Source: an uncultured Sutterella sp.
GTDB lineage: Bacteria; Pseudomonadota; Gammaproteobacteria; Burkholderiales; Burkholderiaceae_F
DNA length: 64,000 nucleotides
Direction: 5' to 3'
Assembly (NCBI GenBank): GCA_900546995.1
Contig: URFF01000002.1
Location: forward strand, 11,952 to 75,951
A program made the translations under genes and the position numbers. Shown here piece after piece: positions 27,270 to 35,426 of the stretch (within the stretch, counting starts at the first letter, position 1; every line of letters starts with the position of its first letter). The notes below the pieces were generated by a model. It was not told the DNA's origin. It ran no database searches and saw nothing but the letters and a program-made list of their open reading frames with translations.

Positions 27270-27821
27270 TCAATAGTGATGTTTGGCCTGCGGATCAGGG
27301 TTCATGAACATCGAGTGCAATGTCTCTTGCCACAGTCCCTGAGTCTTTAAAATCAATTCACAAAGCTCTCGGACGGCACCGTCACCGCCGTTGAATCGGC
27401 TCTGAAAATGAGCAAGCTCAACGATTGACTCATTGGCATCTTTGGGACAGGCCGCTAGTCCTACCTTCTGTATGACCGCATAGTCAGGCAGATCGTCTCC
27501 GATGTAGGCGATTTCTTCGGGTTGGAGTCCAGTTTTCTCCAGCAAGACTCCCAATCCTTTGACCTTGTCACGCTGCCCCTGTAAGACATTGGTGATTCCC
27601 AGTTCGGCCGTTCGCTTTTGCAAAATCTGCGAGGAACGCGCAGTTAGGATGGCAACATCAATACCGTTGGCAAGAAGCATTTTGATGCCCAAGCCGTCTT
27701 TAACGTTGAACGCTTTAAAGAGTTCGCCGTCATTTCCGATGTAAATTTTGCCGTCGGTGAGCACACCGTCAACATCGCAGATCAATAGTTTTATTTTACG
27801 AACGCGCTCAATTAAGGTCAT
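27270..27821 (-). CDS. kdsC: 3-deoxy-D-manno-octulosonate 8-phosphate phosphatase
   Basis: 183 residues from ATG 27821, with GAGG at good distance. HAD-superfamily phosphatase that makes free Kdo for LPS core synthesis. Motif I is ICDVDGVLTDGKIYIGNDGE near residues 14-33, motif II ILTARSS near 60, and motif IV YIGDDLPD near 106; the short C0-type lid fits KdsC tetramers. It overlaps kdsD by a few bases if a longer start is used and is the second gene of the kdsD-kdsC-lptC-lptA-lptB run. Confidence 0.95.
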   Translation of the reverse strand: MTLIERVRKIKLLICDVDGVLTDGKIYIGNDGELFKAFNVKDGLGIKMLLANGIDVAILTARSSQILQKRTAELGITNVLQGQRDKVKGLGVLLEKTGLQPEEIAYIGDDLPDYAVIQKVGLAACPKDANESIVELAHFQSRFNGGDGAVRELCELILKTQGLWQETLHSMFMNPDPQAKHHY

Positions 27822-27829
27822 ACGTTTCC

Positions 27830-28816
27830 TCAAATCACTTTGGCGGTCATCAGATCGTGCAAGTGCAAAGCACCGATTAAATGGTTATCAGAGTCTACGA
27901 CCAAAAGCTGATTGCAAAGGGCCATATCAAGTATGTGCGCAGCCTCTGCCGCCAATGCACCCTCTGAAATGGTTTTCGGCGTCGGCGTCATGACTTCTGC
28001 GATGCCGATAGAGCGAATGTCGCCTCGTTTTTCAATAAGACGGCGCAAATCACCTTCGGTGAAAATGCCGACCACTTGATTGTTCTTATTGACAACCGCA
28101 GTCATGCCGATATGCTTTTTCGTAATTTCTCGTACAGCATCCAAGACCGTGACAGAGTCTTCAACGCTTGGGACAGCCTCGCCGGTCCGCATAACGTCTT
28201 TAACATGAATCAAGAGACGGCGTCCCAAAGCGCCACCCGGATGAGAGTGTGCGAAGTCTTCGGCGTTAAAGCCCTTTGCATCTAAGCATGCAACAGCCAA
28301 CGCATCCCCCATGGCAAGCGTCGCGGTTGTACTGGTTGTCGGAGCAAGTCCTAGAGGACACGCTTCTTGACGCACACCGATGTCCAAATGAATGTCTGCG
28401 TAATGAGCCAATGTGCTATCCGGGGCGGATGTCATCGCAATAAGGGGGGTGCCTTCGCGTTTAAGAAGCGGCACGATGGTCAATAGCTCAGAGGTCGTCC
28501 CAGAATTGGAAATGGCAATGACGACGTCGTCTTTGGTGATCATGCCGAGGTCGCCATGAGCCGCTTCAGCAGCATGAACAAAAAATGCCGGCGTTCCGGT
28601 GGATGCCAGGGTGGCAGCCAATTTGCGTCCGACGTGGCCGCTTTTGCCGACGCCCGAAACAACGACACGGCCTTTGCAGTTTAATAGACACTGGACGGCT
28701 CGTAAAAATGAGTCATCCAAATGATTGGCAAGGTACTCAATGGCTTGAGCTTCTTTTTCCAATACGGTGCGCGCAAGCGTGATCGTAGAGTGGTTGGTGT
28801 GCGCGTGTTCAATCAT
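27830..28816 (-). CDS. kdsD: arabinose-5-phosphate isomerase
   Basis: 328-residue isomerase converting ribulose-5-phosphate to arabinose-5-phosphate, the first Kdo precursor. The SIS domain spans about 30-185 (VVVSGVGKSGHVGRKLAATL, STGTPAFFVHAAEAAHGDLG, AISNSGTTSELL) and two CBS domains follow (about 205-325). Length equals E. coli KdsD. It heads the LPS transport operon; a promoter should lie in 28817-28918, where AT-rich sequence with TATGAT on the minus strand is seen but no clear -35. Confidence 0.96.
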   Translation of the reverse strand: MIEHAHTNHSTITLARTVLEKEAQAIEYLANHLDDSFLRAVQCLLNCKGRVVVSGVGKSGHVGRKLAATLASTGTPAFFVHAAEAAHGDLGMITKDDVVIAISNSGTTSELLTIVPLLKREGTPLIAMTSAPDSTLAHYADIHLDIGVRQEACPLGLAPTTSTTATLAMGDALAVACLDAKGFNAEDFAHSHPGGALGRRLLIHVKDVMRTGEAVPSVEDSVTVLDAVREITKKHIGMTAVVNKNNQVVGIFTEGDLRRLIEKRGDIRSIGIAEVMTPTPKTISEGALAAEAAHILDMALCNQLLVVDSDNHLIGALHLHDLMTAKVI

Positions 28817-28918
28817 ATAAAACCTTCAAAATTATCATACGGTCATCATACCATTGCATGGCAACAAGTCTGCATCATCACTGCCTTAAATGTATGACAA
28901 ATCATGTCAAAGACGTCA

Positions 28919-29650
28919 CTAGTGGTTGAGAATTTTTGACAGAAACTGCACCGCGCGGTCTGAGCGGGGATTTGTGAAAAATTCTTGCGTTGGAGCATCT
29001 TCTAAGATTTCACCGTTTTCCATGAAAAGAACTCTGTCAGCGACTCGTCTGGCAAAGCCCATTTCGTGGGTGACAACGATCATCGTCATGCCGTCATGAG
29101 CAAGTTCCACCATCACATCGAGCACTTCATTGATCATTTCTGGGTCCAGTGCCGAGGTGGGCTCATCAAACAGCATGCAGACCGGATCCATTGCCAGGGC
29201 TCGGGCGATTGCAACACGTTGCTGTTGGCCGCCGGAAAGCTGAGCAGGGAACTTATCAGCGTGACTGGATAAATGAACACGCTTTAAAAGAGACAAGCCG
29301 CGTTCGGTAGCCTCAGAGCGCGAGCGTCCCAAAACTTTCATTTGCGCAAGCGTTAAATTGTCGATAATGCTCAGGTGCGGGAAAAGTTCAAAATGTTGAA
29401 AAACCATTCCAATATGGGTGCGAAGCCGGGGAAGATCAGTCTTGGGGTCTCCCACGTTAATTCCATTGACAAGAATTTCACCCTCTTGGAAAGGCTCCAG
29501 ACCATTAACCGTTTTGATTAAAGTTGACTTACCGGAACCCGACGGACCGCAGACCACAACAACCTCACCTTTGTTGACGGTGGCAGAACAATTTTTGAGT
29601 ACTTGAAACGTTTCGCTATACCACTTACTGACATTTTTAATTTCGATCAT
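28919..29650 (-). CDS. amino-acid ABC transporter ATP-binding protein, orphan
   Basis: 243 residues from the second ATG (29650). It belongs to the GlnQ/GltL subfamily of polar amino-acid import ATPases: Walker [21 protein letters not shown] near 34, the Q-loop [15 protein letters not shown], signature [16 protein letters not shown] near 138, Walker [16 protein letters not shown]. No permease or binding-protein gene is nearby, which is odd for this family. It is the third gene after pat and the enoyl-CoA hydratase, all on the minus strand with short gaps. It may serve permeases elsewhere. Confidence 0.9.
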   Translation of the reverse strand: MIEIKNVSKWYSETFQVLKNCSATVNKGEVVVVCGPSGSGKSTLIKTVNGLEPFQEGEILVNGINVGDPKTDLPRLRTHIGMVFQHFELFPHLSIIDNLTLAQMKVLGRSRSEATERGLSLLKRVHLSSHADKFPAQLSGGQQQRVAIARALAMDPVCMLFDEPTSALDPEMINEVLDVMVELAHDGMTMIVVTHEMGFARRVADRVLFMENGEILEDAPTQEFFTNPRSDRAVQFLSKILNH

Positions 29651-29686
29651 TGCCATGACGCAGACGTCCTTTGAAGGGGTCGGTTA

Positions 29687-30442
29687 TTAGGAAAAATTGG
29701 GTTTACGTCCTTCGGTGAAGGCTTGAAAGGCTTCGCGAACCTCCTCACTTTGAAGACGTTCTTTGAGGACCTCTTTTTCCAAGTTCGTGGCTGCACGCAA
29801 TGCATGAGCCTGGGCGTGGCGTAGCAAGTGTTTGGTGGCACGCAGACTGCCTAAAGGCATTTGGCTTAAACGAGCTGCCCGTTTGAGTACTTCTGCGACG
29901 AGGTTTTCGTCTTTGAAAACGCCGTTCACAATCCCCATCTCCAGCGCTTCCTTTGCGGAAATCGGTTCACTTAGGAAGAACTTTTCACTTGCTTTGTGAT
30001 ACCCCGCTTTTGACACAACGGTGTACGACAAACCATATTCAGGGGTAAGCCCCAACGCCGTAAAGGGAATTGAAAAGAGTGCTTTTTCGCCACAGTAGAC
30101 TAAGTCGCAGTAACTTAGGAGTGCAACACCAAGCCCAACGCAGGGGCCTAACACCGCCGCGATGAGCGGCTTATCAAAAGCAATCAACGCTTCAATTAAG
30201 GCATCATAAGCTGCAGAAGTTGCCTCGGTGCGATGAAGTGTTTCCTGCAAATCAGCGCCGGCGCAAAAAATAGCATCATCACCGCGCAAAATGACACAAT
30301 GAACATCCGGATTACGTTGAGCTTCAGCCAGAGCTTCGATCATTTGTACACAGGTTTCCGAAGACAGTGTATTTCGGTTTTGCGTACGCGTGATCGCGAT
30401 TTGATAGACATTTTTCTCAAAAGTGATGGATAAATCAGACAT
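29687..30442 (-). CDS. enoyl-CoA hydratase/isomerase family protein
   Basis: 251-residue crotonase-fold protein. The CoA-binding and oxyanion segments are CVILRGDDAIFCAGADLQET near residues 48-67 and PLIAAVLGPCVGLGVALLSY near 92-111. The catalytic Glu pair of enoyl-CoA hydratases is not clearly in place, so hydration, isomerisation or another CoA-thioester reaction is possible. It lies 2 bp behind the Pat-like gene, so CoA chemistry may be shared. No other beta-oxidation gene is in the window. Confidence 0.88.
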   Translation of the reverse strand: MSDLSITFEKNVYQIAITRTQNRNTLSSETCVQMIEALAEAQRNPDVHCVILRGDDAIFCAGADLQETLHRTEATSAAYDALIEALIAFDKPLIAAVLGPCVGLGVALLSYCDLVYCGEKALFSIPFTALGLTPEYGLSYTVVSKAGYHKASEKFFLSEPISAKEALEMGIVNGVFKDENLVAEVLKRAARLSQMPLGSLRATKHLLRHAQAHALRAATNLEKEVLKERLQSEEVREAFQAFTEGRKPNFS

Positions 30443-30444
30443 GA

Positions 30445-33120
30445 TTAATTCAAATTCAGTGTGAAAAGGATAAAAGAGTCATCGTCGTTGTCCGCTTGAC
30501 GCGTGTAGCCGAGCGACTGCATCAGCGAATACATCGCTTCATTTCCCTTTAGCACGTAGCCGATAAGCGTTTTTACACCCATGCGTCGAGCCTCCAGGCC
30601 GAGCTGAGTCATCATGAGTTTCGCCAACCCTCTTTTTTGCCAGCCATCTTCAACGACCACGCCGAATTCGGCAACATCAGAACCATTTAAGCGTTTGTAT
30701 CGGGCGACGGCGCGAATCTCTTCGGACATCTCCGTATCGCAAGCGACAATAGCGACTTCTCGGTTGTGGTCAATATTGGTTAATTCAATAATCTTTTCTC
30801 TGGCCAGATCGGTTGAGGAAATGTGAAAGCGCAAATAGGCTGATCTGGGCGACAAGCGTGACAAGAAACGTTTGATTGCTTCAAAGTCTTGTTGTCGAAT
30901 GGAGCGTAATGTGACCGCTCCGTTTTTCAGGGAAAGCCATTCCTCGGTGAGTTGCGGCTCAGGCGAAACAACCATATGTGAGGCGAGACTGTCTTTTGCC
31001 AACGGCATGTCGGCCACACCGATATGAGCATCCAGAATGATACAACCGCCATCATCAACCAATAACGGTTCAATATGTAGGTTGCGGATGGCGGGAATTT
31101 CCGTGACCAATTTGGAAATACGCATCAGTACTTGCACCAATGCTTCTTGGTTAACGGCGGGCATGCCGCGGTATTGGTCAAGAAGCTTTGCCATTCGAGG
31201 CTTTTGAATCAGTTTACGGGTCAACGGATCGGTAAGCGGCAATAGTTCAACCGCGGTGTCGTTATAAAGACTGTTTGCCATGCCACCGGGACCAAAACTG
31301 ATAACCGGCCCGAATCGGGGATCGGTGTGAACGGCGACGCTGACTTCCCGTCCGCTTGGTAAATGGATGTGCCGTTGAACGAAGAGACCGCGAATGGCGG
31401 CGTAGGGTGCCTTTTTTCGCACCTCTTCAAACATGCGCACGGCACCATCATGAACATCCTTTTCACTACGAATGTCTAAAAGAACGCCTCCGACGTTACT
31501 TTTGTGGTCAATGCCGTCAGCGAGCACTTTTAAGACAACCGGAAAGCCTAGTGTTTTGGCTGCATCAACCGCTTCGACGGGCGACTTGACAAAGATTCCG
31601 CTTGCGGTACTTAATCCTGCGCAGGCAAAGACACGTTTGGTTTCCCATTCATTGAGCTCGTAGCGGCCACTATGAAGAACCTCTTTGATGACTTCGCGAG
31701 CCGCGTCAATATCCAATGGCCACTGTGCTTCGCTTTGTACGACGGTGTTGGTTATGAAGCGTTTGTTTTGCGCGTAACGGCTCATTAACGAAAAACCACG
31801 GATTGTCATCTCTGGGCTACGAAGAACGGTGATCGGATGACCGCGCAGACGATTGGCCGCGGCGCTCGTTTGCGCATCCCCCAGCCAAGCGGTAAATACC
31901 GGCTTGAAGGTTGTGTCGGTTGAGTAAGCGATCGCATCACAAACCCGATCGACGGGAGCGGCAAATGTGGGGGCTGTGATGACCAAAATGGCATCCACGT
32001 TTTCATCTTGATTGAGTGCGTCAACAGCCAATTTAATTCGTCTTGGATCGGCGTCAGCCCAGAGATCAACAGGATTGGTGGTGATCAAAGGGTTATTGAA
32101 AATTTCTGCTAAACGCCGAGTCGTGTTTCGCGACAGTGAGGCCAATTGAACGTCGCAGGAAGAGGCCGCATCGGCGGCTAAAACACCAAACCCGCAACCG
32201 TTACTGATAATGCCGATTCGATTAGCTCTGGGCAACCGCCGTTGAGTGAATGTTTCAATTGCGGTGATCAAATCATCAAAGTTGGTGACACGAATACCAC
32301 CGGCGCGCTCTAAGAGTGCGTTAAAAGAGCTGTCTTCTCCGGCGGGCACACCCATGCGGCTCGTTAAAAGTTGACCAGCCGGCAGGCTTTGTCCGCCTCT
32401 GAGCACAATCACTGGTTTTTTCTGTGAGGCTTCGCGAACAGCGGAAAAAAATTCTCGTGGATTACGAATTCCTTCAATGTGAACGACAATGAGCCGAGTG
32501 TTTTTGTCTTCAGCCAAGAAGTCAATGACTTCGTCCATACTGACATCAATCTCATCACCTGTGTTAATCAGTGTGGAAAAGCCTAGTCCATTAATTCGTG
32601 CGTAAGAAAGCACAGACGTCCCAATGACGCCGGATTGCGAGGCAAAACCGACTTCACCGCTTTTAGGCAACGTGTCCCAGTAGCTGGCGTTTAAACCGAT
32701 TTCCGGTCTCATGATCCCCAAGCAATCAGTACCGATGAGACGTAGCCCCAAGGTTTTCGCATGGTTAACAATTTGGGCCTGCCAGGATGGATCGGAGGTG
32801 ATATCGGTGTCACTGGGAGCAAGCGCTACCCAGCGGGTTCCTTTTTGAGCAATTTCACTCAAGAGCTTTTCTGCCGCTTTGGCTGGTGTTGCCAAAATCA
32901 CAAGATCAATAGGGTCAACAATCTCTTTGATTGAGTGATAACACGCAATTTCACCTAAAAATTGGTACTTTGGGTTAACAGGGTACAGCGCGCCCTGAAA
33001 ACCGCCGTTCACAAGATTACGCCATAAAACCGCACCACGAGAATTCGGACGGTCACTTGCACCGATGAGCGCGATGGAGCGCGGTTTTAGGGCTTGGCTT
33101 AATTGATGAGAAGTATTCAT
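30445..33120 (-). CDS. Pat/PatZ-type protein lysine acetyltransferase (ACD-like plus GNAT)
   Basis: 891 residues from ATG 33120; the frame is open to 33234, but family similarity begins here. Domains in order: CoA-binding (about 10-105, IALIGASDRPNSRGAV), succinyl-CoA-ligase-like (about 155-290), ATP-grasp (about 495-700) and a C-terminal GNAT domain (about 725-885). The ADP-forming ligase histidine motif SHTG reads SRMG at 254-257, so the ligase half is probably inactive, as in Salmonella Pat. Such enzymes acetylate metabolic enzymes, notably acetyl-CoA synthetase. It heads an operon with an enoyl-CoA hydratase and an ABC ATPase. Confidence 0.87.
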   Translation of the reverse strand: MNTSHQLSQALKPRSIALIGASDRPNSRGAVLWRNLVNGGFQGALYPVNPKYQFLGEIACYHSIKEIVDPIDLVILATPAKAAEKLLSEIAQKGTRWVALAPSDTDITSDPSWQAQIVNHAKTLGLRLIGTDCLGIMRPEIGLNASYWDTLPKSGEVGFASQSGVIGTSVLSYARINGLGFSTLINTGDEIDVSMDEVIDFLAEDKNTRLIVVHIEGIRNPREFFSAVREASQKKPVIVLRGGQSLPAGQLLTSRMGVPAGEDSSFNALLERAGGIRVTNFDDLITAIETFTQRRLPRANRIGIISNGCGFGVLAADAASSCDVQLASLSRNTTRRLAEIFNNPLITTNPVDLWADADPRRIKLAVDALNQDENVDAILVITAPTFAAPVDRVCDAIAYSTDTTFKPVFTAWLGDAQTSAAANRLRGHPITVLRSPEMTIRGFSLMSRYAQNKRFITNTVVQSEAQWPLDIDAAREVIKEVLHSGRYELNEWETKRVFACAGLSTASGIFVKSPVEAVDAAKTLGFPVVLKVLADGIDHKSNVGGVLLDIRSEKDVHDGAVRMFEEVRKKAPYAAIRGLFVQRHIHLPSGREVSVAVHTDPRFGPVISFGPGGMANSLYNDTAVELLPLTDPLTRKLIQKPRMAKLLDQYRGMPAVNQEALVQVLMRISKLVTEIPAIRNLHIEPLLVDDGGCIILDAHIGVADMPLAKDSLASHMVVSPEPQLTEEWLSLKNGAVTLRSIRQQDFEAIKRFLSRLSPRSAYLRFHISSTDLAREKIIELTNIDHNREVAIVACDTEMSEEIRAVARYKRLNGSDVAEFGVVVEDGWQKRGLAKLMMTQLGLEARRMGVKTLIGYVLKGNEAMYSLMQSLGYTRQADNDDDSFILFTLNLN

Positions 33121-33437
33121 TGCGAACGAAACAAAATTCATAAAAAACGACAATTCGCTGCCATTGTACCGTATCGGCGCTAAAGCGCTTATTAAGCGAT
33201 TTCTTATTCGTCGCGTAAAAGAGGTTTGATACAATTAAATCAACCTGAAATCTTTAGGGATTTTAGGATCAGCAGCCCGATCGTTTAACCGATTTTCGGC
33301 CTATTGTCACGAACAAACGATGGCATATAACGAGGTTATTCTCGAACTTTTTAAGCGGCTTATCGTTTGTTGTTTTGTCCTTGGAGGCGACGTCTTTTCC
33401 TTGGTTTCGCTTGGAGCTAAAGGCGTCGGTTTATTGT
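33121..33437 (+). promoter_or_regulatory. intergenic region between pat and mtnA, with long leader hairpin
   Basis: 317 bp between divergent genes. TGATACAAT near 33229-33237 is an extended -10 on the plus strand without a good -35. It lies in a partial inverted repeat (AGGTTTGAT...ATCAACCT). Further down, AACAAACGAT (33312-33321) and ATCGTTTGTT (33362-33371) form a perfect 10-bp stem closing a 40-nt loop that holds a small CGAG/CTCG hairpin. If transcribed from the -10, mtnA has a leader of about 200 nt. No known riboswitch was recognised. Confidence 0.4.
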
Positions 33438-34535
33438 ATGAAAGTCAACGGCGTACCGACTCGCAGTATTTGGTCTTTAGATGACGGTCAACGAATTGGC
33501 ATTATTGATCAAACCCAGTTGCCGTTTCGTTTTGAGAAACTAGAGCTTTCTGAGTGGCGGGAAGTCGTTAATGCTATCGCGACGATGAAAGTTCGTGGTG
33601 CACCGTTAATTGGTATTACTGGTGCTTGGGGGATGGTCCTTGCGATTCGAGACAATCCGGACGATGATGCCATTCATGTCGCTCGCAGTGAACTGATTGC
33701 ATCCCGGCCGACAGCTGTGGATTTGCAATGGGGAGTGGATCAGATTGTTACCGCGGTGATGCCCTATGGGCCGCGTGAGCGCTTTCGTGTGGCGGTCAAG
33801 TTGGCAGAAACATTAACGCAAGCCAATGTGCTTGCCAATCGGGCTATCGGTACGCACGGAGCTAAAGTCATCGCTGAGCTTTATGCGAAAAAGAGAGCGC
33901 CGGTCAATATTCTCACGCATTGCAATGCAGGGTGGTTAGCGACGGTTGACTACGGTACGGCGTTATCAGCAGTCTATATCGCGTTTGAGCAGGGCATTCC
34001 GTTACACGTTTGGGTCGATGAAACGCGCCCACGTAACCAAGGTCTTTTAACCGCTTGGGAGCTTGAGGCAAGCGGAGTGCCTCATACGGTTATTGCTGAT
34101 AATGCCGGAGGTCACTTGATGCAACATCGTGAAGTGGACATGGTTTTGGTTGGTGCTGACCGTATTACGGCCATTGGAGACGTCGCAAATAAAATCGGAA
34201 CTTATTTGAAAGCACTGGCTGCCAAAGATATGGATGTTCCGTTTTACGTGGCGGCTCCTTCTTCCACCATTGATTGGACCATTCAAGACGGTAAACACAG
34301 TATTGAAATCGAAAATCGCAATGGTGATGAGTTGCGTCGCGTAAGAGGGTTGGATGCGAAGGGACAAGTGACCGAAGTTGAAATCATCAGTCCTTTGACG
34401 AATGTCGAAAATCCAGCGTTTGATGTGACACCGGCTCGTTTGGTCACGGGCATTATTACTGAAAGAGGGGTCTGCGCGCCGGAATTTCTTACTCGGCTTT
34501 TCCCTGAAGGGGCTAGAAGGAGAATGCATTGGTGA
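33438..34535 (+). CDS. mtnA: S-methyl-5-thioribose-1-phosphate isomerase
   Basis: 365 residues from ATG 33438; the frame is open upstream to 33375. Converts methylthioribose-1-phosphate (or 5-deoxyribose-1-phosphate) to the ribulose form. Cys162 in LTHCNAGWLATVDYGTA and Asp241 in VLVGADRITAIGDVANKIGT match the catalytic pair known from Bacillus MtnA, and KVRGAPLIGITGAWGM near 51 is conserved. eIF2B-alpha-like fold. It overlaps the following aldolase gene by GTGA, pointing to a two-step pathway rather than the full methionine salvage route. Confidence 0.95.
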   Translation: MKVNGVPTRSIWSLDDGQRIGIIDQTQLPFRFEKLELSEWREVVNAIATMKVRGAPLIGITGAWGMVLAIRDNPDDDAIHVARSELIASRPTAVDLQWGVDQIVTAVMPYGPRERFRVAVKLAETLTQANVLANRAIGTHGAKVIAELYAKKRAPVNILTHCNAGWLATVDYGTALSAVYIAFEQGIPLHVWVDETRPRNQGLLTAWELEASGVPHTVIADNAGGHLMQHREVDMVLVGADRITAIGDVANKIGTYLKALAAKDMDVPFYVAAPSSTIDWTIQDGKHSIEIENRNGDELRRVRGLDAKGQVTEVEIISPLTNVENPAFDVTPARLVTGIITERGVCAPEFLTRLFPEGARRRMHW

Positions 34536-35203
34536 GAAACGCAAAGATGCAGGCCGAGCCTCAGGTTATAGAAACGGCTCGACAGATGAATGAGCTTGGC
34601 ATCAATGTCAATAAGAGCGGTAACGTCTCCGTGCGAACGACTTTTCATTCGGTGCCCGGTTTTTTAATTACACCGACAGGCATCGCTTATGACGCTTTAA
34701 AGCCGAGTGATATTGTCTTTGTGCCCTTGTCAGCGGATTCGCTTACCGATATTGTGAGCGATCGTTTGCCCTCAAGTGAGTGGCAAATGCATGCTCAGAT
34801 CTATAGAGAAAACGCAGAGATTGGCGCCATCGTTCATACCCACTCGGCTTGCGCCAATCTCTGCGTTTTCCAGGAAATGTCAATTCCAGCCTTTCACTAT
34901 ATGGTCGCGGCTGCCGGCGGCGACCATATCCCTTGCGTGCCTTATCAACCTTTTGGAAGCATGGAACTCGCAAGAGCCGCCGCCTCTGCTTTATCCGGGC
35001 GTATTCGGGCATGTCTTTTAGGACATCATGGAGTCATTGCCACGGCAACCAATCTGCAAAAAGCGTTGCAATTAGCCGTTGAAGTGGAAAATTTGGCTCG
35101 TTGTTATTTGATGGTCCGTCAATTAGGGGAACCGAAATTGCTGAACGAGCAGCAAATGGCGTTAGTACTAAAGAAATTTGAAACCTATGGAAAGCAAAAG
35201 TGA
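34532..35203 (+). CDS. class II aldolase, FucA-like, candidate 5-(methylthio)ribulose-1-phosphate aldolase
   Basis: 223 residues from GTG 34532, which has AAGGAG at 34518-34523 and overlaps the mtnA stop by 4 bp. Class II aldolase/adducin fold: GNVSVR near 30, ITPTGIAYDALKPSDIV, catalytic Glu83 in LPSSEWQMH, and the zinc ligands His102, His104 and His165. The pattern SIPAFHYMVAAAGGDHIPC is close to L-fuculose-phosphate aldolase. Coupling to mtnA matches the DHAP shunt described in R. rubrum and pathogenic E. coli, where the aldolase yields DHAP and methylthioacetaldehyde or acetaldehyde. MtnB dehydratase is an alternative reading. Confidence 0.82.
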   Translation: MRNAKMQAEPQVIETARQMNELGINVNKSGNVSVRTTFHSVPGFLITPTGIAYDALKPSDIVFVPLSADSLTDIVSDRLPSSEWQMHAQIYRENAEIGAIVHTHSACANLCVFQEMSIPAFHYMVAAAGGDHIPCVPYQPFGSMELARAAASALSGRIRACLLGHHGVIATATNLQKALQLAVEVENLARCYLMVRQLGEPKLLNEQQMALVLKKFETYGKQK

Positions 35204-35426
35204 TTTGGGAGTCCCTTGTTGGACCAAACCGGATGGAACGCCGGTCTCGTGCACTGAAAAAGTCAAAGTTCTAAATGAAAATTACGAGGAGCTGCGTTCC
35301 ATGCTCAAAGACGCACTGGAAGACGCCTTGATCCTCGGGTGCGCCGAGGATCAGGTTCGGGCTAGTTTTCACGCGTTAATTGATGCGATTGAAACCGATG
35401 TGAAGCAAGAGCAGGTTCATCCTTGA
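35187..35426 (+). CDS. small conserved-looking hypothetical protein
   Basis: 79 residues from ATG 35187, which overlaps the end of the aldolase gene by 17 bp. The N-terminal PCWTKPDGTPVSCTEKVKVL has a Cys-x-Trp motif, and the C-terminal half is an acidic amphipathic helix pair (YEELRSMLKDALEDALILGC and on). I recall similar short proteins of unknown function in Burkholderiales, but could not check. The 3' end overlaps the convergent MFS tail by 10 bp. Coupling to mtnA and the aldolase may be fortuitous. Confidence 0.65.
   Translation: MESKSDLGVPCWTKPDGTPVSCTEKVKVLNENYEELRSMLKDALEDALILGCAEDQVRASFHALIDAIETDVKQEQVHP

Noticed and set aside
33226..33246. FNR-like TTGAT...ATCAA before mtnA
   Set aside because: The half-sites are 8 bp apart; an FNR box needs 4.
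33320..33484. 54-codon frame in the mtnA leader
   Set aside because: No ribosome binding site, no recognisable features, and it overlaps the mtnA start; more likely chance.
34532..35203. True L-fuculose-1-phosphate aldolase of a fucose pathway
   Set aside because: No fucose isomerase, kinase or permease nearby; the overlap with mtnA points to methylthioribulose or deoxyribulose phosphate.
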